Shown here one piece after another: positions 43,601-51,567 of a DNA stretch of 64,000 bases. Every line of letters starts with the position of its first letter. The stretch's first letter is position 1. A program made the translations under genes and the position numbers. The stretch covers positions 1 through 64,000 of the forward strand of contig JAHBWC010000030.1 in assembly GCA_019637225.1 (NCBI GenBank), read 5' to 3'. The DNA is from Labilithrix sp. (lineage in GTDB: Bacteria; Myxococcota_A; Polyangia; Polyangiales; Polyangiaceae). The notes under the pieces were generated by a model, which saw only the letters and a program-made list of their open reading frames with translations, did no database searches and was not told the origin of the DNA.

Positions 43601-44228
43601 CTGAGAGACGATCCTTGGCCTCCTTCTCCGCGGCGACCCGTATCGCTTCGATCTGCGCCTTCGCGCTCTCGGCCTCCTTGGCGTGCGTCGCGAGCTGCTC
43701 GCGGAGGCGTACGAGCTCCTCCTGGAGCGCGGGGCTTTGGGCCTCGACCTTCTTCGGCGCTGACGGGGGAAGGAACGGGCCGGGGTCGAACTTCCGATTG
43801 TTTCCGAACGAGCGCTGGAACCAGACCGCTAGCTCCCGCGCCATGCGGAGCTGATGGAGGGCCTCGTTCGCGTCGCCGCGATTCTCGTGTACGGCGGCGT
43901 TCCCCGCGCGCCGAAGGTCGTGGAAGAGCGTTCGCTGCGTCGCGCCGATGACGCTCTTGTCGAACAGGCGATCAACGAGGGTCTGCTGGGTCTCGTTCGG
44001 GAGTGGGAGGAGGCCCACCTTCGCCGCCGCGCGCTTCGCGAGCACCTCGGCGAAGAGCCGCAGCTTCGCGATGCTCGTCGGCGGGTCGCTCGCGAAGACC
44101 TCCTCGGCTTGCGTCGCGAGCGCGACGAGGCGCGCGTCGTGATACGCGAGGTAGGAAAAGTTCGGAGACGGCTGGTTCGACACCGGAACGTTCCCCCCGG
44201 ACGCGCTCCAGAGGGGAACCATTCCCAC
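40695..44228 (-). CDS. hsdR: Type I restriction endonuclease subunit HsdR
   Basis: About 1175 residues. An N-terminal DUF4145-like domain (about 20-140, FAEVLAKRAAAKVG...LRRAGNAAVHE) is followed by a long coiled coil (about 165-290), then the nuclease domain with Asp of GWADYVLF and the motif VVEAKR (PD-(D/E)xK type), and a DEAD-type helicase motor with Walker A ATGTGKTRT, DECH (VVDECHRGYLL) and motif VI (QMLGRATRLC). It translocates DNA and cuts far from the site. The start is GTG 44228 or ATG 44222. It is the first gene of the 11.7-kb operon that ends with qatD. Confidence 0.92.
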   Translation of the reverse strand: MGMVPLWSASGGNVPVSNQPSPNFSYLAYHDARLVALATQAEEVFASDPPTSIAKLRLFAEVLAKRAAAKVGLLPLPNETQQTLVDRLFDKSVIGATQRTLFHDLRRAGNAAVHENRGDANEALHQLRMARELAVWFQRSFGNNRKFDPGPFLPPSAPKKVEAQSPALQEELVRLREQLATHAKEAESAKAQIEAIRVAAEKEAKDRLSAEERAAKAREDAAIWEALASEQMLDREKAAASVTRAKELEDQNKKLLEELAALQAAAEHAPPPSIRATIERAAEASEAIELDEAATRRLIDKQLRDAGWEVDSETLTFERGVRPAKGKSLAIAEWPTLADGKEGWADYVLFAGLQVVGVVEAKRKHKDVLGVIPQAKRYSSGYLVKGDESLPDGSPWGPHKVPFLFATNGRPFLRQLKTKSGIWFLDARRPQNHPVALEGWYTPEGLLDLLKQNVDDAHAMLKVEPMPYIDREYQRRAILAVEGGLEEGKHELLVAMATGTGKTRTCIGLCYRLLKSKRFRRILFLVDRSALGAQTANALKDLRLESLQTFTDIFEVKELADLKPNRETKLQIATIQAMTKRVLGPFEGDAEERIPPVDQYDCIVVDECHRGYLLDREMSDREMLFRDEDDYISKYRRVLDHFDAAKIGLTATPALHTKEIFGAPVFSYSYREAVVDGFLVDHEPPIRIVTKLAQDGIRYDAREEVLVLDRGSQTLKKEELPDELKFDVEAFNRRVITEGFNRAVIGELVKHIDPEQDDKTLVFCATDEHADMVVLLLKEALAAKYGSVDDDAVAKITGATDRCLEAIRRYRNERHPNIAVTVDLLTTGVDIPKIANLVFMRRVRSRILYEQMLGRATRLCPEIGKERFRIFDAVDLYAALSDVTDMKPVVVNPLVTFEQLVKEVLDGKEEEMRRAALDELLAKLQRKKRALKGENEERFQTAAGMNLGELASFLKTSRVGDVAAYLREHSALAPFLDRTTGAGAYKIVVSEHVDEIREVTRGYGRHGSKPPADYLDAFRTFLASNLNRLPALLVVTQRPRELTREDLRQLKLALDQEGFNEASVQTAWREQKNEDIAATIIGYIRQLALGSPLVPYAERVDRAVARLRKTRAFTDPQVKWLERIAKQMKHETVVDRAALDAGQFKSDGGFTRLNKVFDGALETLLGDLADEVWKDAG

Positions 44229-44335
44229 CGTTCGCGTGTCCGCGAGCCCGCCAAAAGAGGCTCAGCGTCCGATAGTACGCGATCGCGTCGGGTGTGATCG
44301 CCGTTTTCGCTGGATTCCGGTTTCCGCAGGAGGCG

Positions 44336-44974
44336 TCAGCTCGCGCCGCCAGCGCCAGACGCGACCGATTGGATAGCGTCCGCGTTGGTCTCGGAGGCGA
44401 GCCTCGTCACATGGCGGATCGGAAGGACAATGCGCGCACCGCTGGCGGTTCTCACCGACACGAGCCCTTTCGCAAGAGACACCACCTCGAGCGCCGTTCG
44501 CTCCTCGGCATCGATCACGCCGTCATACTTGGACGCCAGCTTCTCCACGAGCCCGACCTTCATGCCGACGGAGACCTTGCGAGAGCCGACGTGGCGCTCG
44601 CGCTCAGGCTTGAAGTCGTCAGGCAGAGCGCTTGCGACCGCGAGCAGTGCCGTGAGCGCGCTGCCGACCGACGCCGTCGCCTCGCGCAGCTCGGGAGCGT
44701 TGCTCCAGCGCTGCGCCTCACCGACGATCTTCGCCATGCGCTTCGCGTTTGACGCCAGCTTCTTGCGAAGCCGGACGACGGGCGACAGCTCGCGCATGCG
44801 TTTTTCGTAGGATTGCTTCGGGGGCGACATGATGTCGGACCCTGGTTTGGTCTCGGCGCTCGGCGGCGCGCCGTCCGGCCGACGCATCACCGCGGGAATC
44901 TTGGCGGTCGTCTCGGCGATGGGCCTCGTCTTCGTCTTGGTGTCGAGCATGCGCTTGGTGTTCGTGATCGCCAT
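44336..44974 (-). CDS. Protein of unknown function upstream of hsdR
   Basis: 212 residues, cytoplasmic. The N-terminal third is basic and Thr/Lys/Pro-rich (MAITNTKRMLDTKTKTRP). A helical middle (about 57-105, SYEKRMRELSPVVRLRKKLASNAKRMAKIVGEAQRW) is followed by a beta-rich end with KVSVGMKVGLVEKLASKYDGVIDAEE and SVRTASGARIVLPIRHV. The last part could be an SH3-like or KOW-like fold. GAGGAG precedes ATG 44974. It precedes hsdR by 107 bases and may be co-transcribed. I do not recognise the family. Confidence 0.6.
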   Translation of the reverse strand: MAITNTKRMLDTKTKTRPIAETTAKIPAVMRRPDGAPPSAETKPGSDIMSPPKQSYEKRMRELSPVVRLRKKLASNAKRMAKIVGEAQRWSNAPELREATASVGSALTALLAVASALPDDFKPERERHVGSRKVSVGMKVGLVEKLASKYDGVIDAEERTALEVVSLAKGLVSVRTASGARIVLPIRHVTRLASETNADAIQSVASGAGGAS

Positions 44975-45027
44975 GGTGGTCTCCTCGACGGCGCGCGATC
45001 AATGTAGCGAACCATCTCCACCAACCT

Positions 45028-45522
45028 TCACGTCGAGCCTGCGGGCGCGCCACGTCGTCTGCGCGACTTTCGTTCGTCCGCGCGAAGCTCGAGGACCGAC
45101 ACGCACCATTCGGCGACGACCGCTGCGAGCCCGAACGGGGCTTCGTCCGGGATGAGCCCCGTCCGCTCGATCGCGCGGGCGAGACGCGCGGCGAGCCTGG
45201 CGGCATCCGGTGCGAGACCGCGTAGTCGTCGCCGTTCGCGGTCGATGCCGTAGCGAGTGCCAAGGTCGAAGTATGCCTCCTCGCGCTCGGCTGCGATCTC
45301 GTTGCGAAGCTCCTCGAGCTCCAGGAAGGCTCGCAGCGTCTCGGGTGCGAGAACTGCAAGGAGCTGATCTTGCAGGCTCAAGATTCGTCGATGTTCGGGC
45401 GCGTGTGGGGCCCAGCGTCGAACGATGATGTCGACGGGGTGGCCCTCGTCGTTCGCGACGATGGAGTCGTAGAAGCGAACGCGCGAGAACTGCTCCGAGA
45501 AGATGGCGCGAGCCCTTGTCAT
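45028..45522 (-). CDS. Protein of unknown function
   Basis: 164 residues, all-helical and charged (about residues 40-140), without membrane segments. GGAGG eight bases before ATG 45522 decides the start over ATG 45537 and GTG 45552 upstream. Its C-terminus is strongly basic (ELRADERKSRRRRG). There are 53 bases to the next gene. I do not recognise it, and it might be a partner of its neighbours on the defence element. Confidence 0.55.
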   Translation of the reverse strand: MTRARAIFSEQFSRVRFYDSIVANDEGHPVDIIVRRWAPHAPEHRRILSLQDQLLAVLAPETLRAFLELEELRNEIAAEREEAYFDLGTRYGIDRERRRLRGLAPDAARLAARLARAIERTGLIPDEAPFGLAAVVAEWCVSVLELRADERKSRRRRGAPAGST

Positions 45523-45701
45523 GATCGTGGCCTCCATGCCCATCGCGTTCACGCCGACGCGTTCGCGTGGCGCATGACGATGACGCGAGGCTCTCGTCCT
45601 GCCGTTCGAGGTGAGCGGTCAAGTTCTGGGCGAGCGGCAAGCTTGGAAGCGCCACTGCGTCGGTGACGTCACCGATATCCGCTGGGGTGCCTCGGACGTT
45701 C

Positions 45702-46736
45702 TCACGTGCACGACGTGTCTCGGCCGTCGTCTGCGCTCTCCAGGCTTCCCGGGAAGGCGCGAAGAGCCTTACGAAAGCGAGAGCGCGTCATCAGCAGATT
45801 CGCGCGCGCCCGGTCAACGGCCGCATCGAAGTCCTCGCCATCCTGCTGCTGGAACCCGAGTGCGCCACACATGACCGCGAGGCGCGCGACCGCTCGGACG
45901 GAGCCAATGCGCCCGTCGCCCCCAGCCACCTTGCCGCCACGAGCGTTCGTCTGCGCTTCTGCAAACTCTTCGAGCACGACGAGAGGGTCGAGGTTCGCGA
46001 ACGCCTCGTCGACTTCGACGAGCCAACTACGAGCAAGAACGCCCAACATCGCGGGCTGTTCGTGCTTGATGAAGTCACGGTGGCGGTCGAGGTCGATCCT
46101 GTCGTCGAGTTCCGCGATGGCCCGCACACTCGCCTCTGCGTCGTCGTCACTCGGAATGCGAGTCATCTTCACCGACGACTCTGCGACTTGGAGTGCGCGG
46201 AGTCGCAGCATATGGACGTCGTCAAAGCGCGGCGTGAGCGCCTTCAGCGCTTCGAGGACTCGGTGCCGATTCTCATCGCGGTCCTCGCGTCCCTCCTTGG
46301 ACCCACCGTCCTGAAGTTCAAGGTCAACCTGGAGGGTCGCTTTCTCCAGAAGGACCATCGAGGCAAGCGTCGCTCCCTCCTCGAAACCAATGTCTTGCCT
46401 GATGGTCCGCAGGAGATACGTCAGCATGTCGCCGACGCGACCGACTTTGAAGGCCCAATAGTAGCCGCGTAGCTGTTCGACCGTCTCATCCTCGCTAGGT
46501 GGCCGGTCTTTCGCTTGCTTCTCCGCCTCCGCGTACACCTCCGATCTCATTGCTGCGACGAGCTCTTTCCATGGTTGTGGCACCCCCTCTATCCGGCTCG
46601 CGGCGACGTCATCCCATATGGCTGGTGCAACGTCCTCGACGATGCGCCTTGCCTCGGGGACGCGAGACCTCCACTCCTCCTGGCGTGCCCGGTCGCGAGT
46701 CGGCTTGGCGGTCGATGCCGTGGTCTTCGAGTTCAT
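45702..46736 (-). CDS. Protein of unknown function
   Basis: 344 residues, acidic, cytoplasmic and mainly helical. Segments such as VGRVGDMLTYLLRTIRQDIGFEEGATLASMVLLEKATLQVDLEL and RFDDVHMLRLRALQVAESSVKM suggest tandem helical repeats. GGAGG stands nine bases before ATG 46736. It is the first of three unknown genes (46736 to 44336) that point to hsdR. No motif of a nuclease, NTPase or toxin is visible. The role could be regulatory or structural for the island. Confidence 0.6.
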   Translation of the reverse strand: MNSKTTASTAKPTRDRARQEEWRSRVPEARRIVEDVAPAIWDDVAASRIEGVPQPWKELVAAMRSEVYAEAEKQAKDRPPSEDETVEQLRGYYWAFKVGRVGDMLTYLLRTIRQDIGFEEGATLASMVLLEKATLQVDLELQDGGSKEGREDRDENRHRVLEALKALTPRFDDVHMLRLRALQVAESSVKMTRIPSDDDAEASVRAIAELDDRIDLDRHRDFIKHEQPAMLGVLARSWLVEVDEAFANLDPLVVLEEFAEAQTNARGGKVAGGDGRIGSVRAVARLAVMCGALGFQQQDGEDFDAAVDRARANLLMTRSRFRKALRAFPGSLESADDGRDTSCT

Positions 46737-46957
46737 CCCGTGGCCTCCACACGTTTCGTGGTACCCGACGAGAAAGGCGCTCGCCAGCTCGACGACGTCG
46801 CCAACCGATCTCCGGCCGCGTGATCGGAAGCGGTGACCGCGGAGCAGACCGTGCCAATTCTATGGCTATGTGGGTGTATCGCGAGCGCAGGTGCAGTGCG
46901 GTTTCGAGGATGCCGAAGACGGACTTTCGCGAGTGCTTCAAGATGAAGGCATGGGGG

Positions 46958-47710
46958 TCATGTCGCGGCCGGAGTGCCTGCCGCGCTCGACGCCGCGGCC
47001 TCGGCCCGTCGTACGACACGAGAGACCGTCACCGGGTACCAGCGCCGGCCACCATGCTTCGTGGGGCGCCCCTCTTCCTCGAGGATGGCGGCGATGCCGG
47101 CCAGCGTTCGACCCTCGCGACGAAGAGTGACGATGCGCTCGATGGTGGTGCGCTCGTCGTCGAGCTCGACGACGACGCGGCGCCCCTCGGCGTCGCGCTC
47201 GTCGGTGCGTGCCCATCCGAGCGCGGCGCCGCCAAGACGGACGCCCCGGCCCTTGAGGTGACCGAGGGCTTCGCGTGTGCGTTCACCCGTGGCCTCGCGC
47301 TCCCATTGAGCCACGCTGGTCAACACGTTCAAGACGAGCCTTCCGGCGGCACTTCGCGTGTCGATGCTGTCGGCGACCGAGACGAGCGAGAAGGGCACGG
47401 CAAAGTAGCCTTCGACGAGGTCGCCGAGATCGCGCACCGAGCGCGTGAGCCTATCGAGCTTCGCGACAAGAAGCCCGCTTGCACGTCCCTCGGTGAGGTG
47501 CTCGAGAGCGACTTGCAGGCCGGGACGCTTCAGCGTCTTGGCCGAGTACCCCGCGTCTTCGACGATGGCGACGAGCTCCAGGTCGAGAGCGAGCGCGTAG
47601 GCTTTGAGCTTCTCGCGTTGGGCATCGAGCGAGACGCCTTGCTCCGCTTGAGCGTCCGAGCTCACGCGAACGTACCCAACGACCCGTTCCTTCGGTGCAT
47701 GCGCGACCAT
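46958..47710 (-). CDS. Serine recombinase (resolvase/invertase family)
   Basis: 250 residues. The N-terminal catalytic domain has Ser17 in VGYVRVSSDAQAEQG, VAKLDRLTRSVRDLG with the active-site Arg residues, and the long E helix (RTREALGHLKGRGVRLGG). A short C-terminal part (about 185-235, GRTLAGIAAILEEEGRPTKHGGRRWYPVTVSRVVRR) is the recombinase-type HTH. It is smaller than large serine integrases (usually over 450), so it is more like a resolvase or DNA invertase. No inverted sites were found around it. It may resolve element dimers or serve an earlier mobile unit. Confidence 0.85.
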   Translation of the reverse strand: MVAHAPKERVVGYVRVSSDAQAEQGVSLDAQREKLKAYALALDLELVAIVEDAGYSAKTLKRPGLQVALEHLTEGRASGLLVAKLDRLTRSVRDLGDLVEGYFAVPFSLVSVADSIDTRSAAGRLVLNVLTSVAQWEREATGERTREALGHLKGRGVRLGGAALGWARTDERDAEGRRVVVELDDERTTIERIVTLRREGRTLAGIAAILEEEGRPTKHGGRRWYPVTVSRVVRRAEAAASSAAGTPAAT

Positions 47711-47826
47711 GCACCCCACGTTCAACCACCGGCGCGTGTTCGCGCTACCAGGGATGAGCGTCTCTGTTATGAGCTCACGCCGGTGACCAAGCCCCTGGAG
47801 CAAGCCGCGGACCATGGGGGATCGCG

Positions 47827-48309
47827 TCAACCGTCGACGTCGGGCCAGAAGACATCCATGAGCCGCTTGTAGGCATCGCGGCGCTTCTGGGAGCCACCCG
47901 GTCGATCGGGTTCGTAGTCCTGGTCGAGGTGCTCCTTGAGGGCCTGCGCGATCGTGTGATCGGTGAAGCCGAGGCTTGCCAGCTCCAACCGGGCCATCGG
48001 GTTCGGACCGATGTACGGGATGGGGTCGGCGTCGGCCCCGTAGCCCTTCGTCACGACGTTGCCGGCAGCGTCGTATTCCGTGATCCAGCAGCCCATCCAA
48101 GGGCGCCAGCGGTTTCCCTCGGCGTCTTCGACCCACACGTTCTCGCGCTCGCCGACGTAGACCACCTTCTCGACGTCCCTCGTCGGGATGAGGAGGCCCT
48201 TGAGGTGCTGGAGGTCGTCGGCTTCGCCCTCGTACGTGGCGAACTCTGGAAGACGCGCGTACTCCTCGGCCGCGAGCGACTGGACGAAGTTGCTGGCGTA
48301 TCTGGTCAC
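47827..48309 (-). CDS. Hypothetical protein
   Basis: 160 residues, acidic, starting at GTG 48309 only three bases after the stop of the small gene upstream, so the two form a pair. It contains the repeated turn-rich stretch WVEDAEGNRWRPWMGCWITEYDAAGNVVTKGYG and a C-terminal region ending RDAYKRLMDVFWPDVDG. It has no membrane segment or known motif. It may be a small regulator or an anti-restriction-type protein, but this is a guess. Confidence 0.55.
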   Translation of the reverse strand: MTRYASNFVQSLAAEEYARLPEFATYEGEADDLQHLKGLLIPTRDVEKVVYVGERENVWVEDAEGNRWRPWMGCWITEYDAAGNVVTKGYGADADPIPYIGPNPMARLELASLGFTDHTIAQALKEHLDQDYEPDRPGGSQKRRDAYKRLMDVFWPDVDG

Positions 48310-48312
48310 GCC

Positions 48313-48507
48313 TTACCGCCGGCCCGACTGGAGGCCTCGAGACCATCGACGAGGAACGCGTTCTCCAGCATTCACGATGGCTTCGTCCAGCTCGAGGAGA
48401 ACGAGGGCCAGCTCCTCGAAGTCGGCGGCGCTCGCGCGCTCCTCGATCGCTTTCGTCGCGATCTTCATGGCGGTAGCGAGCAGCTTGTCGGCACGTGACC
48501 TGGGCAT
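48313..48507 (-). CDS. Small helical protein, partner of the following gene
   Basis: 64 residues, a single helical bundle with a charged N-terminus (MPRSRADKLLATAMKIATKAIEERASAADFEELALVLLELDEAIV). It ends three bases before the GTG of the next gene. I recognise no family. It could be a small DNA-binding or antitoxin-like protein; there is no direct evidence for toxin activity in the pair. Confidence 0.5.
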   Translation of the reverse strand: MPRSRADKLLATAMKIATKAIEERASAADFEELALVLLELDEAIVNAGERVPRRWSRGLQSGRR

Positions 48508-48566
48508 GCACCGACCGTCACCATTCGCGCGGCAGCGGACTACCAGTGCACCGGAAACGGATGAGC

Positions 48567-48700
48567 TGTTTTAGACCGCGCTGTACTGGAGGGCGTCTCG
48601 TCTTAGACCGCGCCGCATCGGGGAAGCACCCCCGTTTTAGACCGCGCTGCGTCGGAGGGAGCTCCCGTTTTAGACCGCGTCGCCCGTTTAGACCGCGCTC
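48567..48700 (+). repeat. Five direct repeats, iteron-like, between HTH regulator and small-gene pair
   Basis: TTAGACCGCG occurs at 48571, 48603, 48637, 48670 and 48688, preceded by one or two further T in most copies and followed by CT or CC in most. Spacing is 32, 34, 33 and 18. The segments between are similar to each other (GC-rich), so units of about 33 bases were duplicated. It may be the operator of the XRE regulator at 48705, a replication iteron array, or a promoter element of the downstream pair. Confidence 0.75.
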
Positions 48701-48704
48701 CTCG

Positions 48705-49067
48705 TCACTTTCGCGCCGAACGCCGAGCAGCCGCGACGATCAGACGGATGCCGCGATTGATGTCGTCGACCACGCTCTCGTCCATGTCGCGCACCGTGGC
48801 TAATAGCTTCGTCTCGGCGCGCCGAAGTCCGCGGGGCTTCGTCGACATCGGCGCCGAGGTGCCTACGAGCCCGTCGACCGAGACCCCGAGGGCAGCGGCG
48901 ATACGGGTCGTGAGCGCGATGGACGGAACGAGCCGGCTTCGCTCGATCCTGGAAAGCGTCGCGTCGGCCACGCCGGCCCTTTCCGCGAGCTCGGCCTGCG
49001 TCAGGCCGGCGTCGATTCGAGCCTGACGGAGCCGGGGACCCAGCGGCGGGCGTGACGGGGAAGCCAT
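48705..49067 (-). CDS. XRE-family HTH transcriptional regulator
   Basis: 120 residues. The XRE HTH is at about 10-65 (LRQARIDAGLTQAELAERAGVADATLSRIERSRLVPSIALTTRIAAALGVSVDGL). The C-terminal part is basic and short. AAGG stands ten bases before ATG 49067. The five-repeat array starts directly beyond its stop. It probably controls the element's own genes, and autoregulation through the repeats is possible. Confidence 0.8.
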   Translation of the reverse strand: MASPSRPPLGPRLRQARIDAGLTQAELAERAGVADATLSRIERSRLVPSIALTTRIAAALGVSVDGLVGTSAPMSTKPRGLRRAETKLLATVRDMDESVVDDINRGIRLIVAAARRSARK

Positions 49068-49192
49068 CCCGCGAGCCTTGAAGATCGCGGAGCATGACTG
49101 AAGGCCCGATCGGTAGATCAAGTTCTTGTCATGACCTGCGCGTACGACGACAATCGATAACGATGGCCGTGCTCGGCCACCAAGGAGGACAC

Positions 49193-50140
49193 GTGAATCA
49201 AGGGCCGCAGGGGGTGGGGCAGTCGGGTCATCGGCAGCACGGGGCGCCGCAAACGTGGGTAGGCGGGTCACCGCCGGCACCGAAGCCCAAGGCCTCGCCC
49301 GCGATGATCGCCGGACTCGTCGGTGGTGGCCTCGTTGTTCTCGTCGGGCTCGTGCTGCTCCTTCGTTCGGCCGCGCACAAGCAGGAGGCGGACTGCGCGG
49401 TGGCGGCGCAGGCGGCGTCCTCGCGTGTAGCCGCCGGAGACCCAACCGCGAGCCGCGGCGCCATCCAGGCTGCAAGAGATGTCTGCAAGTCATTGCGCGC
49501 TAACGAGCTCGCCGCGCTCGAGGGCGGAGTCGCGAAGCAGGAGGCCGACGCGAAGGCGAAGGCCGCTTACCCCGCGCTCCTCGCTGCCGGCTACAAGCCG
49601 GAACAGCTCACGCGCGCGAGCATCCTCCCCATCTGCAAGGCAAAGGACCGGCAGCCGGTTGAGATGGTCGCCTCGAACGTTCAGGGCGAGCCGCACTATT
49701 GGGATTGTGATCGCAACGTCCTATTCCAGGACCGCCCGCAAACGCCCGCCGACTGCGAGGCCAAGAAGCTCGACTTCACGACGACACGCGACGAGAACGG
49801 CAAGGATGTCGGAGCGTGCAAGATGAGCGCAGAGCGCATCGACGAGGACCGGCTGCGGAAGGCGTGCAAGGTCGGTCCGGCGGCGAAGATTCAGCCGGCA
49901 GACGCGGCGGAGGTCATCGCGATGTGCCGAATGGCCGTCGAGCGCGTGTTGAAGTCGCCAAAGAGCGCGGAGCATCCGGGCATCTTCGATGACGACGGGA
50001 AGCCGGTCTCGAAGGACGGCTGCACGACCGTCTACTCGAGCTACGTCGATGCGCAGAACTCGTTCGGTGCCACGATTCGGACGCGATACCTCTGCACCTA
50101 CGACCCGCGCACGGGCGTGGCTTCGATCTCGACGCTGTAG
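49193..50140 (+). CDS. Single-pass membrane protein of unknown function
   Basis: 315 residues. A Gly/Gln/Pro-rich N-terminal region is followed by one membrane helix (about 40-58, [19 protein letters not shown]) and an outer part of about 250 residues with eight Cys, among them VCKSL, ICKAKD, WDCDRN, DCEAKK and [24 protein letters not shown] four bases before GTG 49193 supports the start over ATG 49163. The next gene on the same strand encodes a collagen-like lipoprotein. No family was recognised. Cys-rich periplasmic domains suggest disulfide-stabilised binding. Confidence 0.6.
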   Translation: MNQGPQGVGQSGHRQHGAPQTWVGGSPPAPKPKASPAMIAGLVGGGLVVLVGLVLLLRSAAHKQEADCAVAAQAASSRVAAGDPTASRGAIQAARDVCKSLRANELAALEGGVAKQEADAKAKAAYPALLAAGYKPEQLTRASILPICKAKDRQPVEMVASNVQGEPHYWDCDRNVLFQDRPQTPADCEAKKLDFTTTRDENGKDVGACKMSAERIDEDRLRKACKVGPAAKIQPADAAEVIAMCRMAVERVLKSPKSAEHPGIFDDDGKPVSKDGCTTVYSSYVDAQNSFGATIRTRYLCTYDPRTGVASISTL

Positions 50141-50306
50141 CTGCCGGCGTCGAGGTCACGAGCATCATCGACGACGGCGAGAACGGCCGCGCGGTCACTC
50201 GACACGGAGCGGTCGAGGGTGCGCCGCCGTCGCGGGCGGCATGACGGGCGCGTCGTCATGTCGGTCGTGCACGTCAACACGCTCATTCATCGAAGGAGAC
50301 ATGGAG

Positions 50307-50963
50307 ATGTTGAAGGCGAAGATCATCGCGACCATCGTTGCCGCCACCGCCATGATGGCGTGTAGCTCGGAGAAGACCGGCAGCGGCACCACTCCCGCCA
50401 TCACGGACGGGAGGTGCACGCCGCAAGACACGTCGACGTCGACGACCTCGAGCCAAGGTCCGGCGGGTCCTCAAGGCCCGCCGGGTTCGGCCGGCGCGAA
50501 GGGCGAGCCCGGTGTGCAAGGCCCCAAGGGCGAGCCCGGCGCCGTGGGCGCTCAGGGCGAACCTGGCGCGACCGGGCCGGCGGGAGCAACGGGTTCGCAA
50601 GGCCCCGTTGGGCCGCAAGGCCCCATCGGTCCAGCGGGAGCCCAAGGCCCCGCGGGGCCTTCCGGGGCCGGCATCACGCAAGACGACGTCTACACGGTGA
50701 ACCAGCGGACGTGCGTTGAGGCCTTCAACGTCATCACGTGCGACTCGTTCTGCAACGCGGGCGACGTCGTGCTCTCGGGCTACGCGTCGCCATACGGGGC
50801 TGCCTTCGGCGCCGTCGAGCTCGTCTACTGCGACGATAACTACAAGCAGGAGCCGAACGGAGCTCTTCGACAGTTCTTTCGTTCGTGCTGGCGTCGAAAC
50901 CCGAACATGTCGCCGCCGAGCATCGAGATTCGGAACAGCGCCCGGTGCCTTCACGTCCCGTAG
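50307..50963 (+). CDS. Collagen-like lipoprotein
   Basis: 218 residues. The signal peptide ends in the lipobox-like TAMMACS. From about residue 52 there are 24 uninterrupted Gly-X-Y triplets (such as GPP, GEP, GPK, GAT, GPI), then a C-terminal domain (about 130-218) with six Cys ([39 protein letters not shown]). The triple-helix-forming part should make trimers, with the C-terminal domain as the folding or binding head. AAGGAG eight bases upstream supports ATG 50307 over ATG 50301. It is displayed on the envelope. Collagen-like tail proteins also occur in phages. Confidence 0.8.
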   Translation: MLKAKIIATIVAATAMMACSSEKTGSGTTPAITDGRCTPQDTSTSTTSSQGPAGPQGPPGSAGAKGEPGVQGPKGEPGAVGAQGEPGATGPAGATGSQGPVGPQGPIGPAGAQGPAGPSGAGITQDDVYTVNQRTCVEAFNVITCDSFCNAGDVVLSGYASPYGAAFGAVELVYCDDNYKQEPNGALRQFFRSCWRRNPNMSPPSIEIRNSARCLHVP

Positions 50964-51567
50964 ACGGCGGCGCCAGCCTCATCGCGGGCGCGTCTCGCCG
51001 TTCTTTTTGGCGGCGAAAACGCGCAGAGGGGCCGCCGCGCCGCATATGTGGCGTTATCGGTCCGATTCTTCATCGTTTCAGGGCCATCTCCGCGGAACTC
51101 CTCCATCTTCGGGCGACGATCGATACGTACACTCGTGAGCACCCGAGCGAAGGACTGACCGAAAGAGGCGCTCTGATGGTGCACAAGCGCGCTTCGATGT
51201 GCGTAATGGCCTGCAAACCGTCGGAAACGTGAACCAGAAGCCTGCACTTGTGGACAGGCTTGCAGACATGGCACTGCTCGATCAGCTCAGCCCGAGGCGG
51301 TGGGGCGGGCGCCCGTCGTCGCGACGTGCCAGCCGCGAGGCGATGAGGGTCGGCGACGAGTCCGCCAAGACCGCCATGCCTTATGGGTTGACGGTGTTAG
51401 CGGAGTTCATCGCCTCCTCCGCGCTGGCTCTGGGGCGGACAGGGCTCGGTGGCGGCGACCGACGTGTTCGAGGCGGAAGGCTGGGCGCCGAGTACCCTCG
51501 TGCGCCGCCATGCGCCGCTTCATCCTGACGGGCAAGGCGCTGCGCACGGGGTGCTCGGCGAGCAGGA
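50964..51567. other. Region without a convincing gene
   Basis: 604 bases. A 109-codon frame (51199-51528) has low-complexity Arg/Gly content and no start signal. No repeats or RNA structure were recognised. Confidence 0.4.

Noticed and set aside
46958..47710. Serine recombinase as the integrase of element B
   Set aside because: It is too small for a large serine integrase, lies in the middle, and the tRNA core with arm sites fits the tyrosine integrase.
48567..48700. CRISPR array
   Set aside because: The repeat is only 10-14 bases, the spacers resemble each other, and no cas genes are near.
50307..50963. Phage tail fibre from the collagen-like repeats
   Set aside because: A lipoprotein signal peptide precedes the repeats and no phage structural gene is present on the element.
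51199..51528. Possible 109-codon gene
   Set aside because: No start signal, low-complexity content and no family likeness.
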